Shown here one piece after another: positions 1 to 9,751 of a stretch of 64,000 nt of DNA. Origin of the DNA: Fibrobacter succinogenes (lineage in GTDB: Bacteria; Fibrobacterota; Fibrobacteria; Fibrobacterales; Fibrobacteraceae); NCBI GenBank assembly GCA_902779055.1, contig CACZAD010000003.1, positions 59,737 through 123,736 of the forward strand. Reading direction: 5' to 3'. Both the position numbers and the translations under genes were made by a program. The notes under the pieces were generated by a model. The model had not been told where the DNA came from, did no database searches, and saw nothing but the letters and a program-made list of their open reading frames with translations. Position 1 is the stretch's first letter. Each line of letters begins with the position of its first letter.

Positions 1-5
1 CTGGC

Positions 6-1385
6 ATGACATCTAGCAGCGCGAAGTCCAGCAGTTCCGCGAAGTCCTCGTCCAGCGTCACATCATCATCGTCATCCTGTAGCGAAGCTGTAAAATTTAG
101 CAGTTCTGCCGATGCTTCCAGCTCATCTGACGCTCAGTCAAGTTTCGGCAAAAATTTGCAAGTGCCTGCTTGCAGATCTAGCGACGAAGACGACAACTGT
201 GAATACGGTTTGCTTACCGACGACCGTGACGGCAAAACATACAAAACCGTAAAAATCGGTGAACAGGAATGGATGGCCGAGAATCTCAAATACGAGGCTG
301 AAGAGAGTTTCTGTTACGAAGACAAAAAGGATAGATGCAAATTTGGTGGGGTACTCTACACTTGGAAATCCGCATCGATTGCCTGCCCCTCCGGTTGGCA
401 CCTCCCGACAATGGCCGAGTTCGATGTGCTGATTGCATCCGTGGACGGCAGGTCCAAAGAATCGAACCGCGCCAGCAAAAATCTCTTGGATGGCGAAACT
501 GACGACTATGGATTTTCGGCTACGGGCAGCGGATTTAGGTGGGTCGATGGAACATACGGCTTATTTAGCGGTTCTGCGTTTTTTTGGACTTCTACGGAAA
601 ATGACGAAAATAATTCTTTCTGCCTAAATTTGGACGAGCCAAACAGCATAAATGGTAAGGCGTATCTTTTTATAACCGATAAGGGGATGGGACATTATGT
701 TCGCTGCCTCAAGGGAAAATCGACCAAGTTGGAAGCGGCAACCGAGTCTGCTTATTCTGGTTCTTATGGCTCCCTTACCGACGAGCGTGATGGTCAGACT
801 TACAAAACCGTAAAAATCGGAAACCAGACCTGGATGGCCGAAAACCTCAATCTGGAAACAAAAAATAGCATCTGCTACGGTGGTTCCTCCGAAAACTGCG
901 AAAAATACGGACGCTTATACGATTGGAGCGTCGCAATGGACGTCGATGGCATTTGGGGCGAAAACATCAGGTTTTGTATTGATTTAAGTATTGAATTAAG
1001 CGACTGCTCACCGATATACCCGGTGCGCGGAGTATGCCCTGAAGGCTGGCATCTACCTTCCTATGCAGAGTTCGAAACTCTTATCGAGGTTACCGGTTCA
1101 AGAACAACCGCAGGGCGAAAGCTAAAATCTACAACGGACTGGTTTGGCAATGGCAACGGCACGGATGCATACGGCTTCAGAGCCCTTCCGGCGGGCTACG
1201 GCGGATCCTCCGCTGATTCCCTCAAAAACCAAGGCTTCAGCGCTAATTTTTGGAGTTCTACATTAATGAAATATGTTGAATACGCTCATCATTTATACAT
1301 CACATTTTCCGATGACGATGTTGGGTTGAACACTATCGAAATGAACAGAAAACTCTCCGTCCGCTGTATAAAGAATGACGAATAG
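6..1385 (+). CDS. FISUMP-domain surface protein, probably 5'-partial
   Basis: The protein has a Ser-rich linker (residues about 1-50) followed by two FISUMP domains, at about 68-236 and 255-457. Each opens with the same block, (L)TD-RDG-TYKTVKIG--WMAENL, and each has the CP-GWHLP element and a C-terminal VRC(L/I)K. FISUMP proteins are secreted or lipid-anchored and were named from their expansion in Fibrobacter succinogenes; their biochemical role is unknown. The frame is open to the left edge, and a serine linker is normally preceded by a lipoprotein signal peptide, so the true start most likely lies outside the window. There are eight Cys in the domain region, which suits a disulfide-bonded extracellular protein. 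The family call is secure; function cannot be assigned. Confidence 0.85.
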   Translation: MTSSSAKSSSSAKSSSSVTSSSSSCSEAVKFSSSADASSSSDAQSSFGKNLQVPACRSSDEDDNCEYGLLTDDRDGKTYKTVKIGEQEWMAENLKYEAEESFCYEDKKDRCKFGGVLYTWKSASIACPSGWHLPTMAEFDVLIASVDGRSKESNRASKNLLDGETDDYGFSATGSGFRWVDGTYGLFSGSAFFWTSTENDENNSFCLNLDEPNSINGKAYLFITDKGMGHYVRCLKGKSTKLEAATESAYSGSYGSLTDERDGQTYKTVKIGNQTWMAENLNLETKNSICYGGSSENCEKYGRLYDWSVAMDVDGIWGENIRFCIDLSIELSDCSPIYPVRGVCPEGWHLPSYAEFETLIEVTGSRTTAGRKLKSTTDWFGNGNGTDAYGFRALPAGYGGSSADSLKNQGFSANFWSSTLMKYVEYAHHLYITFSDDDVGLNTIEMNRKLSVRCIKNDE

Positions 1386-2741
<1,356 letters not shown>

Positions 2742-2769
2742 TTAAAGTCTTAGAAGTTGATTCTAAAGG

Positions 2770-2802
2770 AAGACCTCGCTCACGCGAGGTCTTTCTTTTT
2801 TT
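2770..2802 (+). terminator. Intrinsic terminator after gap
   Basis: A 9-bp GC-rich stem (AGACCTCGC / GCGAGGTCT) with a TCAC loop is followed by TTCTTTTTTT, 28 bases after the gap stop codon. Confidence 0.9.
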
Positions 2803-2811
2803 GTAAAAGGC

Positions 2812-2985
2812 GATGCCGGCACAGTGGCCGGCATAACAGCAAAAGACGTGTCACCCCGGACACAATGTCATCCCGGATTTGTACAAGTACAAAGCCTTCG
2901 GCTCAGCTATGAAAATGCAAGCATTTTCGCAGCGTTCGCCTTGGTTGCTTTTATTCCGGGACGGGGTCACCTTACACGGTATAAT
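2812..2985. repeat. Palindromic repeats enclosing copy 1 of an 85-bp dispersed element
   Basis: A GATGCCGGC...GCCGGCAT palindrome lies at 2812-2842. Next is a composite in which the two arms of a CCCGG/CCGGG palindrome (2871-2876 and 2955-2961) are separated by an 85-bp element (about 2877-2955). The element starts TTTGTACAAGTACAAAGCC and contains the hairpin GAAAATGCAAGCATTTTC. The same element recurs at 9420-9500 and, inverted, at 63703-63786. The right side ends GGTCACCTTACAC, the complement of the GTGTAAGGTGACC boundary of the other palindromes. Confidence 0.8.
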
Positions 2986-2992
2986 GCGGCCT

Positions 2993-3757
2993 TTAAGCAG
3001 TTACTTGTGCGAGGAACTCTTTCTTGAGTTTGGAGAGTTGTGTGGCGGCTTTGCGCTTGGTCTTGCGTTCTTTGCGGTTGGCAAGCAGCGTCGGGATGAC
3101 GGTTGGGTGGTGGAGCGCAAAGGGGAGGGAGGCCTCGATCCCGAAAGCTTTGGAAAGCACGAGTGCTGTGGCCTTAAGATCCGTCGCCAAGCCCTTATCG
3201 GTCTCCGTCCCGGCAACACGTTTCGCTTCGTCGTTCAGGGCTTGCGCTACGAGGTAGGGGACGGAGAACATTTTGCCGCCGGCGTGCATCATGCGGAGCG
3301 TGAAGTCGGCAAGCCTTGCGATGGGCGGGAGCGTCATATCGAACCTGCCGGTACGCTGGATAATGCGTCTCGAAAATACGGCTAGGTACGGGTGCGGTGC
3401 TGCGACGTAACGCATGGGGGCGTTCTCGTCAATGGCTATAAAACCGGATCCCTTGATAGCAGGCCTTAAAATGCTTCCGCCGAGGAACTTCTTTTCTTTT
3501 GTTCTAATTCGCGGAGCGAACGCGTCGACCATCGGAAATCCATCTGTCACGTCCGCTAGGTTGTTCAAAAACTCGCGGTCGATCTTGATGCTCGGGTGGG
3601 CGAATACAACCCATTCCCCTTCGATTTCGTCTAAATGTTTGTTCCAGTCGCTAGTGAAGAACCAGCCGAGTTTGGCGTCCGTGAATGGCGGTTGGGGCTT
3701 GAGCCCTTGTGCTTCGTCGTAGTTTTCGTCAAAAACAAAAACGTCAAACTGCCGCAT
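2993..3757 (-). CDS. Hypothetical protein, GT2-like glycosyltransferase fold suspected
   Basis: The protein has 254 residues and no signal peptide. The first part (FDVFVFDENY, then GEWVVFAHPSIKID at about 45-60) looks like the strand leading to the metal-binding region of a GT-A glycosyltransferase. The stretch RTGRFDMTLPPIARLADFTLRMMHAGGKMFSVPYLVA resembles the late acceptor region of GT2 enzymes (F-D--F----ED-DL--R---AG-----P). A clear DxD motif is missing, so activity is uncertain. The C-terminus is Lys-rich and helical. It starts 17 bp after the stop of the upstream minus-strand barrel gene, so the two are probably one operon. Confidence 0.5.
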   Translation of the reverse strand: MRQFDVFVFDENYDEAQGLKPQPPFTDAKLGWFFTSDWNKHLDEIEGEWVVFAHPSIKIDREFLNNLADVTDGFPMVDAFAPRIRTKEKKFLGGSILRPAIKGSGFIAIDENAPMRYVAAPHPYLAVFSRRIIQRTGRFDMTLPPIARLADFTLRMMHAGGKMFSVPYLVAQALNDEAKRVAGTETDKGLATDLKATALVLSKAFGIEASLPFALHHPTVIPTLLANRKERKTKRKAATQLSKLKKEFLAQVTA

Positions 3758-3774
3758 AGTGATCTTGGAGCCGT

Positions 3775-4788
3775 TTAAAATTCAACGCGTAGGCCGAGCC
3801 TGTGTTCGTAGCCAAGGCTTTCAGCGAGGTAGGAGAACGCGTAGTCAAAGGAGAACAGGCTCGAAGTGTAGCCCAGGCCCAAGCTGAACAGGCGTGCTTC
3901 GTTTGTTTCGTCAGGCCTGCTCGACGAAGATGCCAGTTCCTTGATGTCGCGGGAAATGTCGAGCCAAGTGCGCGTAAATCCTGCGCGGATGCGGATGAAT
4001 TCTCCGAGTGCGTATTCGGCTCCGAGGTTCAGGTCCGGTTCGGCATAACGCGGAAAGTCCGTTTCTGCAAACAAGGTCAGACGCGGAACGCTGCGGGGCT
4101 TGAGGAATCCGCCAAAGGCGAACGTCTGAGAGAGCGGGTTCGAATCGTCGGCGTCTTTTTTCACGTAACCGCGGAGCTGTGCGCCGAAGTCCCTTGCTGC
4201 AAACGAAAAACCGTAGTTCTTGGTGTCGGACATCCAGGTCACGCCCCAGTCGAATGCGGCTGCCAAGGCGGTCTGGTCTTCGTTGTCGCCCGTCAATTTG
4301 TCCGAAGCGAACTTGAGTGTTGCACCAAAGCGGATGTGCTTCATCGGGAAGGCGACGGTGGCCGTCGTCAGCTGGCTGAACGGATTGTACTCGCTACCGT
4401 TCGGGGCGCCGTTCTCGTCATAACCGGTGATGGTTCCCACCGAGCTCCAGTTGTACGAAACCTGTACGATGTACTTGTCGAACTGAGTCGTGAACGAGAT
4501 CGTTCCCTGGTTCGAGGCGAATTCACCTGTCTGCCAATGGATGGCGGCGATGCGCTTTTTGCCTTCTGGGATAAGGACTGCGGCCGGGTTCAACTGCGTA
4601 ATCGACGGATCCGTGGTCGGGAGTGCCGCTGCGGACTTTTCGAGGGCGGTGTTGCGCGGGCTGTCAAAAGTGGAGAGGAACGAAAAAACTTCTTTCCCTG
4701 CGTCGTGCTTTGAAAAGTAGCCAAGATCTGCTGCAGGGCATGCTAATGCAAATGCTGCAATTGCGGTAAGTTTTTTCAATAAATCCAT
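3775..4788 (-). CDS. Predicted outer-membrane beta-barrel protein (PorV-like)
   Basis: The protein has 337 residues with an N-terminal signal peptide (MDLLKKLTAIAAFALACPAA). A segment follows (SPRNTALEKSAAALPTTDPS then NPAAV) that matches the ALG-A--A---D--A---NPA signature of the PorV/UPF0164-like barrels. The rest alternates hydrophobic and polar residues typical of beta strands, and it ends in an aromatic residue (LRVEF*), as barrels recognised by the BAM machinery do. It is the first gene of a two-gene minus-strand operon and diverges from tRNA-Lys. The exact cargo or partner cannot be told from sequence. Confidence 0.65.
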   Translation of the reverse strand: MDLLKKLTAIAAFALACPAADLGYFSKHDAGKEVFSFLSTFDSPRNTALEKSAAALPTTDPSITQLNPAAVLIPEGKKRIAAIHWQTGEFASNQGTISFTTQFDKYIVQVSYNWSSVGTITGYDENGAPNGSEYNPFSQLTTATVAFPMKHIRFGATLKFASDKLTGDNEDQTALAAAFDWGVTWMSDTKNYGFSFAARDFGAQLRGYVKKDADDSNPLSQTFAFGGFLKPRSVPRLTLFAETDFPRYAEPDLNLGAEYALGEFIRIRAGFTRTWLDISRDIKELASSSSRPDETNEARLFSLGLGYTSSLFSFDYAFSYLAESLGYEHRLGLRVEF

Positions 4789-4874
4789 GTTGTAAATTTA
4801 TAAAAAATCAAAGAAAGATTTGTAATTAAATGTATTTGTGGGGCGATTTTTTGTTTATTGGGTCCCGTTAAGCC

Positions 4875-4903
4875 TTTACAATATTGAAATGTTTTTGTAT
4901 ATT
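4875..4903 (+). promoter_or_regulatory. Sigma-70 promoter of tRNA-Lys
   Basis: TTTACA (4875-4880) and TATATT (4898-4903) are separated by exactly 17 bp. Transcription would begin around 4910, just ahead of the tRNA 5' end at 4915. Confidence 0.75.
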
Positions 4904-4914
4904 TGCGTCTGCTC

Positions 4915-4987
4915 GGGCTACTAGCTCAGTTGGTAGAGCAACGCCCTTTTAAGGCGTGGGTCGAAGGTTCGAGCCCTTCGTAGCTCA
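4915..4987 (+). tRNA. tRNA-Lys(UUU)
   Basis: This is a 73-nt cloverleaf. The acceptor stem GGGCTAC/GTAGCTC has one G-U pair and discriminator A. The anticodon stem ACGCC/GGCGT encloses loop CTTTTAA with anticodon TTT. The T arm GAAGG-TTCGAGC-CCTTC is intact. CCA is not encoded. Confidence 0.95.
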
Positions 4988-4988
4988 G

Positions 4989-5022
4989 TAATCGGTTCCG
5001 TTTATCGGAGCCGATTTTTTTT
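4989..5022 (+). terminator. Intrinsic terminator after tRNA-Lys
   Basis: The stem AATCGGTTCCG/CGGAGCCGATT has a 5-base loop and is followed directly by a run of T. It shows that the tRNA is a single-gene transcript. Confidence 0.9.
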
Positions 5023-5068
5023 ATATTGTGAAAAAAGTAAATTGTACTGAACTATTTTTGCAGAACTT

Positions 5069-6019
5069 ATGGCTTGGATTGAACTTGATTCTAACGATTA
5101 TGCGAAGAACTTCGCGAACCCGCATGCATGCTACCTGCGCACGGATTTTAACTTGCTGAATGCCGCCAAGGTTGAGGCGGTTCGTTTTTTTGCTTATGCG
5201 TCGGAATCGGGGGCTGACTACAAAATTGGTTTTGCCGTGGGCGAAAAAGGGGAGGACTGGGATTCTCCTTATTCGGCGCCGTTTGGCGGCTTTGCGTGTG
5301 CGAAGGGCGTTACCACTGACGAAATCGACGATGCGATCGGTGCGTTGCCGGCTTTTGTTTCGGCGGCCCGTAAAAAGCTGCACGTGACTTTTTCTCCGGC
5401 GTTCTATAGCCAGACGTTTTTGACAAAGTGCATCTCGTCGATGTTCCGTGCCGGATTTTCGGTGCGCTATGTGGACATCAATTATGCCTTTGACTTTACT
5501 GATGCTACTCCGTACGAAAAGCGTATATGGAAGAGAGCCCGGCAGAATCTGAAGCAGGCTTTTGCGCTCCCGTATGATTTGCGCGAAGAACGGACGCCCG
5601 AAGGCATTGCCGCCTGTTACGAAGTCATCCGCCAGAATCGCGAGTTCAGGGGGTATCCGCTTAAAATGTCGCTGGAGGCGCTGAAGCAGACCTCGATGAT
5701 AGTCCCTGTCCATTTTTACACGCTGAACCTTGAAGGTAAGCCGGTGGCGGCTGCCGTGGTGTATCGTGTGGCTCCCAAGATTTCGCAGGTCATATACTGG
5801 GGAAATGTTCCCGGCTCCGAAGAAAGCAGGCCGATGAACTTGCTTGCCTTCAAGATGTTCGAAATGTTCAAGGTGCTGGGGATGGACTATCTGGACATCG
5901 GCATTTCGACCGAGTACGGGGTTCCGAATGTGGGACTGTGCGCGTTCAAGGAATGCGTCGGGTGTTCTGCGGAACTGAAGTATTCTTTTGATTTTGACGG
6001 AACTATCGCTGCCTGCTAG
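5069..6019 (+). CDS. FemAB/GNAT-like acyltransferase of a sugar cluster
   Basis: This 316-residue soluble protein has the two-half layout of FemAB-like GNAT proteins. The C-terminal half contains KRARQNLKQAF, IAACYEVIRQNREFRGYPL, and a beta-strand-rich core ending YLDIGISTEYG, as in the GNAT domain used for peptidyl or acyl transfer to amino groups. It begins a four-gene cluster with an aminotransferase, a flippase and a glycosyltransferase, and its stop lies 10 bp before the aminotransferase start. N-acylation of the amino sugar made by that aminotransferase is therefore a reasonable inference. The acyl donor cannot be read from the sequence. Confidence 0.6.
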   Translation: MAWIELDSNDYAKNFANPHACYLRTDFNLLNAAKVEAVRFFAYASESGADYKIGFAVGEKGEDWDSPYSAPFGGFACAKGVTTDEIDDAIGALPAFVSAARKKLHVTFSPAFYSQTFLTKCISSMFRAGFSVRYVDINYAFDFTDATPYEKRIWKRARQNLKQAFALPYDLREERTPEGIAACYEVIRQNREFRGYPLKMSLEALKQTSMIVPVHFYTLNLEGKPVAAAVVYRVAPKISQVIYWGNVPGSEESRPMNLLAFKMFEMFKVLGMDYLDIGISTEYGVPNVGLCAFKECVGCSAELKYSFDFDGTIAAC

Positions 6020-6029
6020 GGAGAACTTT

Positions 6030-7148
6030 ATGGACAAGATTCCTATTCTCGATTTAAAGAAAGTGAACGCTCCCTACATAGAGTCCCTGAAAGATGCTGC
6101 TTCGGCGGCGGTTGAATCGGGCTGGTACATTCGCGGTTCCTTGGGCGAGCGCTTTGAACGCGATTTTGCGGAATATTGCGGCGTGAAGCATGCCGTGGGT
6201 GTCGGGAATGGGCTCGATGCCCTGACGCTTATGCTCCGAGCTTCGATGGTGCTAGGGAAGTTGCAGGAAGGCGATGAAATCCTTGTGCCCTCGAATACGT
6301 ATATCGCCTCGGTTCTTGCGATCAGTGCCGTTGGGCTTAAGCCTGTGCTGGTGGAACCTGACGCGAAAAGCTTCAACATCGATCCCAAGCGTATCAAAGA
6401 GGCTTGCGGGGCTCGTACTCGCGGCATTCTCGTGGTGCATCTGTATGGGCGCCTGTGCGATATGGACGAGATTTGTGAATTTGCCAATTCGCGTGACTTG
6501 CTCTTGTTTGAGGACTGTGCGCAGGCTCATGGGGCTCGTCTTTGCGACGGGCGCGGTGCGGGTTCGTTTGGCACGGCGGCGGCATTCAGTTTTTACCCGA
6601 CCAAGAATCTTGGGGCGCTGGGCGATGCCGGTATGGTGCTGACGAACGATGCTGATATCGCAAATGCTGTCCGTACGCTCGGAAATTACGGTTCGGAACA
6701 GAAGTACGTGAACAAGTTCAAGGGCGTGAATTCCCGCCTGGACGAACTGCAGGCGGCGTTCTTGCTTGCAAAGCTCCCGCATCTGGATGAATGGAACGAA
6801 CGCCGTCGCGATATTGCGGTGCGTTACTGCTCCGAAATCAAGAACAAGAAGGTGGTGCTACCCGAAATCCCGGCAACGCCGTCGGAACATGTGTGGTACG
6901 TGTTTACGGTTCGCACTGCCGATGAAACGACGCGCGATTCCTTGCAGGCACATTTGAAGTCGCGTGGTATCGGGACGTTGATTTACTACCCGATCCCTCC
7001 GCATTTGCAGGAGGCTTACGCTGGCGAGTTTAACGGGACATATCCGGTGGCCGAATCGCTTGCGAAGACGGTGTTGAGTATCCCGATGAGTCAGGTGCTT
7101 ACGGATGACGAAGTCGCCGAAGTGATTGGTGCGATAAATGAGTTCTAG
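6030..7148 (+). CDS. PLP-dependent sugar aminotransferase (DegT/DnrJ/EryC1/StrS, FdtB-like)
   Basis: This 372-residue enzyme transfers an amino group to a keto-sugar nucleotide. The cofactor lysine is K192 in FSFYPTKNLGALGDAG; the GVGNGLDALTLMLRA and FEDCAQAHGA motifs are intact. The GNGLDAL signature is typical of the subgroup acting on dTDP-3-keto sugars (FdtB, QdtB, DesV type), so a dTDP-3-amino-3,6-dideoxyhexose product is likely, though not proven. I chose ATG 6030, with AGGGAGA 6 bases upstream, over an in-frame ATG at 5988 that would overlap the previous gene by 32 bp. No dTDP-sugar dehydratase is in the window, so the substrate must come from elsewhere. Confidence 0.88.
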   Translation: MDKIPILDLKKVNAPYIESLKDAASAAVESGWYIRGSLGERFERDFAEYCGVKHAVGVGNGLDALTLMLRASMVLGKLQEGDEILVPSNTYIASVLAISAVGLKPVLVEPDAKSFNIDPKRIKEACGARTRGILVVHLYGRLCDMDEICEFANSRDLLLFEDCAQAHGARLCDGRGAGSFGTAAAFSFYPTKNLGALGDAGMVLTNDADIANAVRTLGNYGSEQKYVNKFKGVNSRLDELQAAFLLAKLPHLDEWNERRRDIAVRYCSEIKNKKVVLPEIPATPSEHVWYVFTVRTADETTRDSLQAHLKSRGIGTLIYYPIPPHLQEAYAGEFNGTYPVAESLAKTVLSIPMSQVLTDDEVAEVIGAINEF

Positions 7149-7155
7149 GAATAAA

Positions 7156-8466
7156 ATGTGTGAAAAAGGAGATGCCCGCACTGAGGCGGGCATGACAGAT
7201 CGCGGACGAGTGAATTTTTGGAAGGTTTTTATGGGTTCGGGGATGGTGACGTTCCTGAACGCACTCCGCATTTTTGTGGTGAACAAGCTGCTTGCCGTAT
7301 TTTTGCCGCCGAGCGCATTTGCTTGCGTCGGGCAGTTCATGAACTTTATGACGATGGGGCAGGCGACGTCTTCGCTTGCGCTCCAGAACGGCTGGGTGAG
7401 CCTTTCGGCGCAGAACAAGGATAACCTGGAACAGCTGCGTGGCGTGTGGCGGGGCGGTTTTCGCTTGACGACTTTTGCCAGCATCGCGACGTTTGCCGTG
7501 GCGCTTGTGCTTTGCTTTACGCTCCCGCTCGAAAAGTTCTTCCCTGAAATTCCGTCGCGTCTTGTGCAGGCGGCCATCATTTTCGCGTTGCCGGGCGTCT
7601 TTGCGACGAACGTGATTACGATTTCGGCCTCGGTGATGAACGGGCTTGGGCATTACCGAAGGTGGGCGCTCATCAATATGGTCTCGTCCTTGTGGCAGAT
7701 GCTCTGGGTGGCGTTCTTCCTATATACTGGGCGCCTGAGCGTGCTTTCGGTCGTGGCGACGCAGTCGATTTTTGCGGGCGTCTATGCGGCTCAGATTGCG
7801 GCACGGGCTGGCTTTAGCTTAAAAGAAATCCGGAAGTCGGCGCTGGACATTCGAAGCCCTTGGCTCTCGTATGCGCTGATGGGCATTGTGCCGATGGTGC
7901 TTACGCCTGTGGTACTCACGTTCATGCGTTCGACGATTGGTGCTGAGCTGGGCTGGAATGCGGCAGGCATTTGGCAGGGCATCTGGAAGATTTCGGACTT
8001 TTTGACGGCGTTCTTTTCGGCGATTCTCGGCGTGATCATCTTGCCGAAGGTGTCTTCGAAGATGGCGAAGTCGGAGTTCTGGGCGATGTTCCTCCCGATC
8101 TTGGGGAAGTCGATGCTGCTTGCGCTTTTGGCTGTGGCGGTACTTTACCTTGGGCGTTCGCTCCTTGTGTATGTGATGCTTTCGTCGGAATATGCGGGGG
8201 CGGCCGATTACATCCCGATGCAGTTGCTGGGCGACTTTTTCCGCGTGGGCGGTTGGGCGCTTGGGCTTGTGTTGATTGCCCGTCGCGAAACCAAGATTTT
8301 CTTGACGCTTGAAATTTGTTCGCAGTTTGTTTTGGCGGGGGCGACTTACGGCTTTGTCAAGCTTTATGAATTTAACGGCCCGATGATGGCCTATGCGCTT
8401 GAAAACTTCGTCACGCTTTTGGCTTCGGTGGTTATCGTGAGCCGTTTGAAATGGTCTAAGGATTGA
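7156..8466 (+). CDS. wzx: O-antigen translocase / flippase (Wzx, MOP superfamily)
   Basis: This membrane protein of 436 residues has about 12 hydrophobic segments and moves lipid-linked oligosaccharide across the inner membrane. Its opening WKVFMGSGMVTFLNALRIFVVNKLLAV and the Q--N------Q pattern are those of WzxE-type translocases. ATG 7156 follows TAGGA by 6 bases. The first 13 codons overlap a genomic palindromic repeat (GATGCCCGC...GCGGGCATGACA), so the N-terminus CEKGDARTEAGM is repeat-encoded and not conserved sequence. A start at ATG 7192 inside the repeat is the alternative. Confidence 0.85.
   Translation: MCEKGDARTEAGMTDRGRVNFWKVFMGSGMVTFLNALRIFVVNKLLAVFLPPSAFACVGQFMNFMTMGQATSSLALQNGWVSLSAQNKDNLEQLRGVWRGGFRLTTFASIATFAVALVLCFTLPLEKFFPEIPSRLVQAAIIFALPGVFATNVITISASVMNGLGHYRRWALINMVSSLWQMLWVAFFLYTGRLSVLSVVATQSIFAGVYAAQIAARAGFSLKEIRKSALDIRSPWLSYALMGIVPMVLTPVVLTFMRSTIGAELGWNAAGIWQGIWKISDFLTAFFSAILGVIILPKVSSKMAKSEFWAMFLPILGKSMLLALLAVAVLYLGRSLLVYVMLSSEYAGAADYIPMQLLGDFFRVGGWALGLVLIARRETKIFLTLEICSQFVLAGATYGFVKLYEFNGPMMAYALENFVTLLASVVIVSRLKWSKD
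7165..7198. repeat. Palindromic repeat inside the 5' end of the flippase gene
   Basis: AAAGGAGATGCCCGCACTGAGGCGGGCATGACA has a 7-bp GCCCGC-type stem. It matches the AAAAGGCGATGCCGGC...GCCGGCATGACA family seen at 2806-2840, 9702-9738 and 63640-63670. Confidence 0.8.
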
Positions 8467-8477
8467 GTGGTTGGAAT

Positions 8478-9350
8478 ATGATGCCGAAAGTTTCTGTTTT
8501 GCTCCCGAGCTATAATCACGAACAGTACGTCGAAGCGGCTGTGCGTTCTGTGATGTCGCAGACGGGCGTTGATTTTGAGCTGATTGTCATTGACGATGGC
8601 AGTTCGGATTCGTCGCCTAAGATTTTGGCGAACTTGCAGGCAGAACTAGGCTTTACATATATCCACCGTCCGAACAAGGGCGTTGTGCCGACGCTGAATG
8701 AGGCGCTTGCGCTTGCCCGCGGGCGTTACGTTTGCACGTTCTCTTCGGACGACAAGATGCCTCCGGAACGTCTCAAAAAGCAGAGCGATTACTTGGAAAC
8801 GCACCCGGATGCGGCGGCGTGTTTTGGACAAATTAAACCGTTGTACGACGATGATTCGCTAGGGGAGATGGATGTGCGGTTCTTGCGTAGCGTGCCGCAG
8901 GTCTCTTTCGAGGAATCGTTCTTGGGCAAAAAGGCGCTGCATGGTTGTGGCGAGATGTTTGTGCGCGAAAAGATCGTTGCGATTGGATGTTACGACGAGC
9001 GCTATTATTTTGAGGACTATCCGCTTTATTTGAAGATTCTGTATAATTACGGGCCGCAGCCGGTTTTGAGTGATGTGGTGTGCTGTTACTACCGTGAACA
9101 CGGCGACAATATGCACGTGAACAACAACCGCATTTTCAGCGAAATCTTAAGGATGCTGGCGGAAAATTACAGTTCGCATCCGCTGTACCGTGAGGCGGTG
9201 CGCTGCTGGAAGGCCAACTGGTTTTCGGCGGTGGCCGCGCAGAGTAAGCTTGCTGCGATCCGCTTGATTCCGAAGGTGATATCGCTTTCGCCAAGATTCT
9301 GGCTCCGCATCCCCAAGCTGTTCATCCCCAAAAAACTGTTACCGTATTAA
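8478..9350 (+). CDS. Glycosyltransferase family 2
   Basis: This 290-residue inner-leaflet enzyme adds a sugar to the growing lipid-linked unit. VSVLLPSYNHEQYVEAAVRSV and LIVIDDGSSDSSP form the nucleotide-binding half, FSSDDKMPP carries the metal-binding acidic pair, and CFGQIKPLYDDD and YFEDYPLYLKILYNY form the acceptor part with an ED pair. A TTG at 8463 is in frame, but ATG 8478 is the better start. It is the last gene of the 5.0-9.4 kb sugar cluster, 11 bp after the flippase stop. Confidence 0.9.
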   Translation: MMPKVSVLLPSYNHEQYVEAAVRSVMSQTGVDFELIVIDDGSSDSSPKILANLQAELGFTYIHRPNKGVVPTLNEALALARGRYVCTFSSDDKMPPERLKKQSDYLETHPDAAACFGQIKPLYDDDSLGEMDVRFLRSVPQVSFEESFLGKKALHGCGEMFVREKIVAIGCYDERYYFEDYPLYLKILYNYGPQPVLSDVVCCYYREHGDNMHVNNNRIFSEILRMLAENYSSHPLYREAVRCWKANWFSAVAAQSKLAAIRLIPKVISLSPRFWLRIPKLFIPKKLLPY

Positions 9351-9369
9351 AGACTGCTGTAACCGCCTT

Positions 9370-9740
9370 GTCGTGCCGGCCGTTGTGCCGGCATCGCCTT
9401 TTTTTGCTTGTCATCCCGGTTTTGTACAAGTACAAAGCCCTTCGTCTCAGCTATGAAAATGCGAGCATTTTCGCAGCGTTCGCCTTGGTTGCTTTTATAC
9501 CGGGATCACCTTTGGGCTGTGTAAGGCGACCCCGCAACGAGTGCGGGGTGACAGTGAGGGGGGAGTGCGTAAGGTGACCCCGCAACAAGTGCGGGGTGAC
9601 AGTTGGGAGGCATGTAAGGTGGCCCCGGCACTGAGGCCGGGGTGACAGGGAGGGGCTGGAGTGCGGGGTGACAGTTGGAGGGAACGTCTTTTTTTTTGCT
9701 TGTCATGCCGGCCGTTGTGCCGGCATCGCCTTTTTTTGTA
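9370..9740. repeat. Palindromic repeat cluster
   Basis: Two GTGCCGGC...GCCGGCATCGCCTTTTTTT palindromes (9370-9408 and 9702-9738) flank several units of the second family, GTGTAAGGTGACCCCGCA...TGCGGGGTGACA (about 9518-9555, 9567-9602, 9611-9648, and a half unit at 9660-9672). The first palindrome ends in a T run and probably also terminates the sugar cluster. Copy 2 of the 85-bp element lies inside. There is no gene in this interval. Confidence 0.85.
9413..9507 (+). repeat. 85-bp dispersed element, copy 2
   Basis: The element lies between the arms of a CCCGG/CCGGG palindrome, with the same internal hairpins TTTGTACAAGTACAAA and GAAAATGCGAGCATTTTC. It differs from copy 1 (2877-2955) at only a few positions. 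In copy 2 the A-to-G change at the GCAAGC loop leaves the stem intact. Confidence 0.85.
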
Positions 9741-9751
9741 TGTTGTTTTAT

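Noticed and set aside
2879..3385. 168-codon plus-strand frame through the 85-bp element
   Set aside because: It runs antisense through the 2993-3757 gene; the start is repeat sequence only.
9508..9700. Proline/His-rich minus-strand frames over palindromes
   Set aside because: Their repetitive peptides (CHPALVAGSPY) are translations of the palindromic repeats, not proteins.
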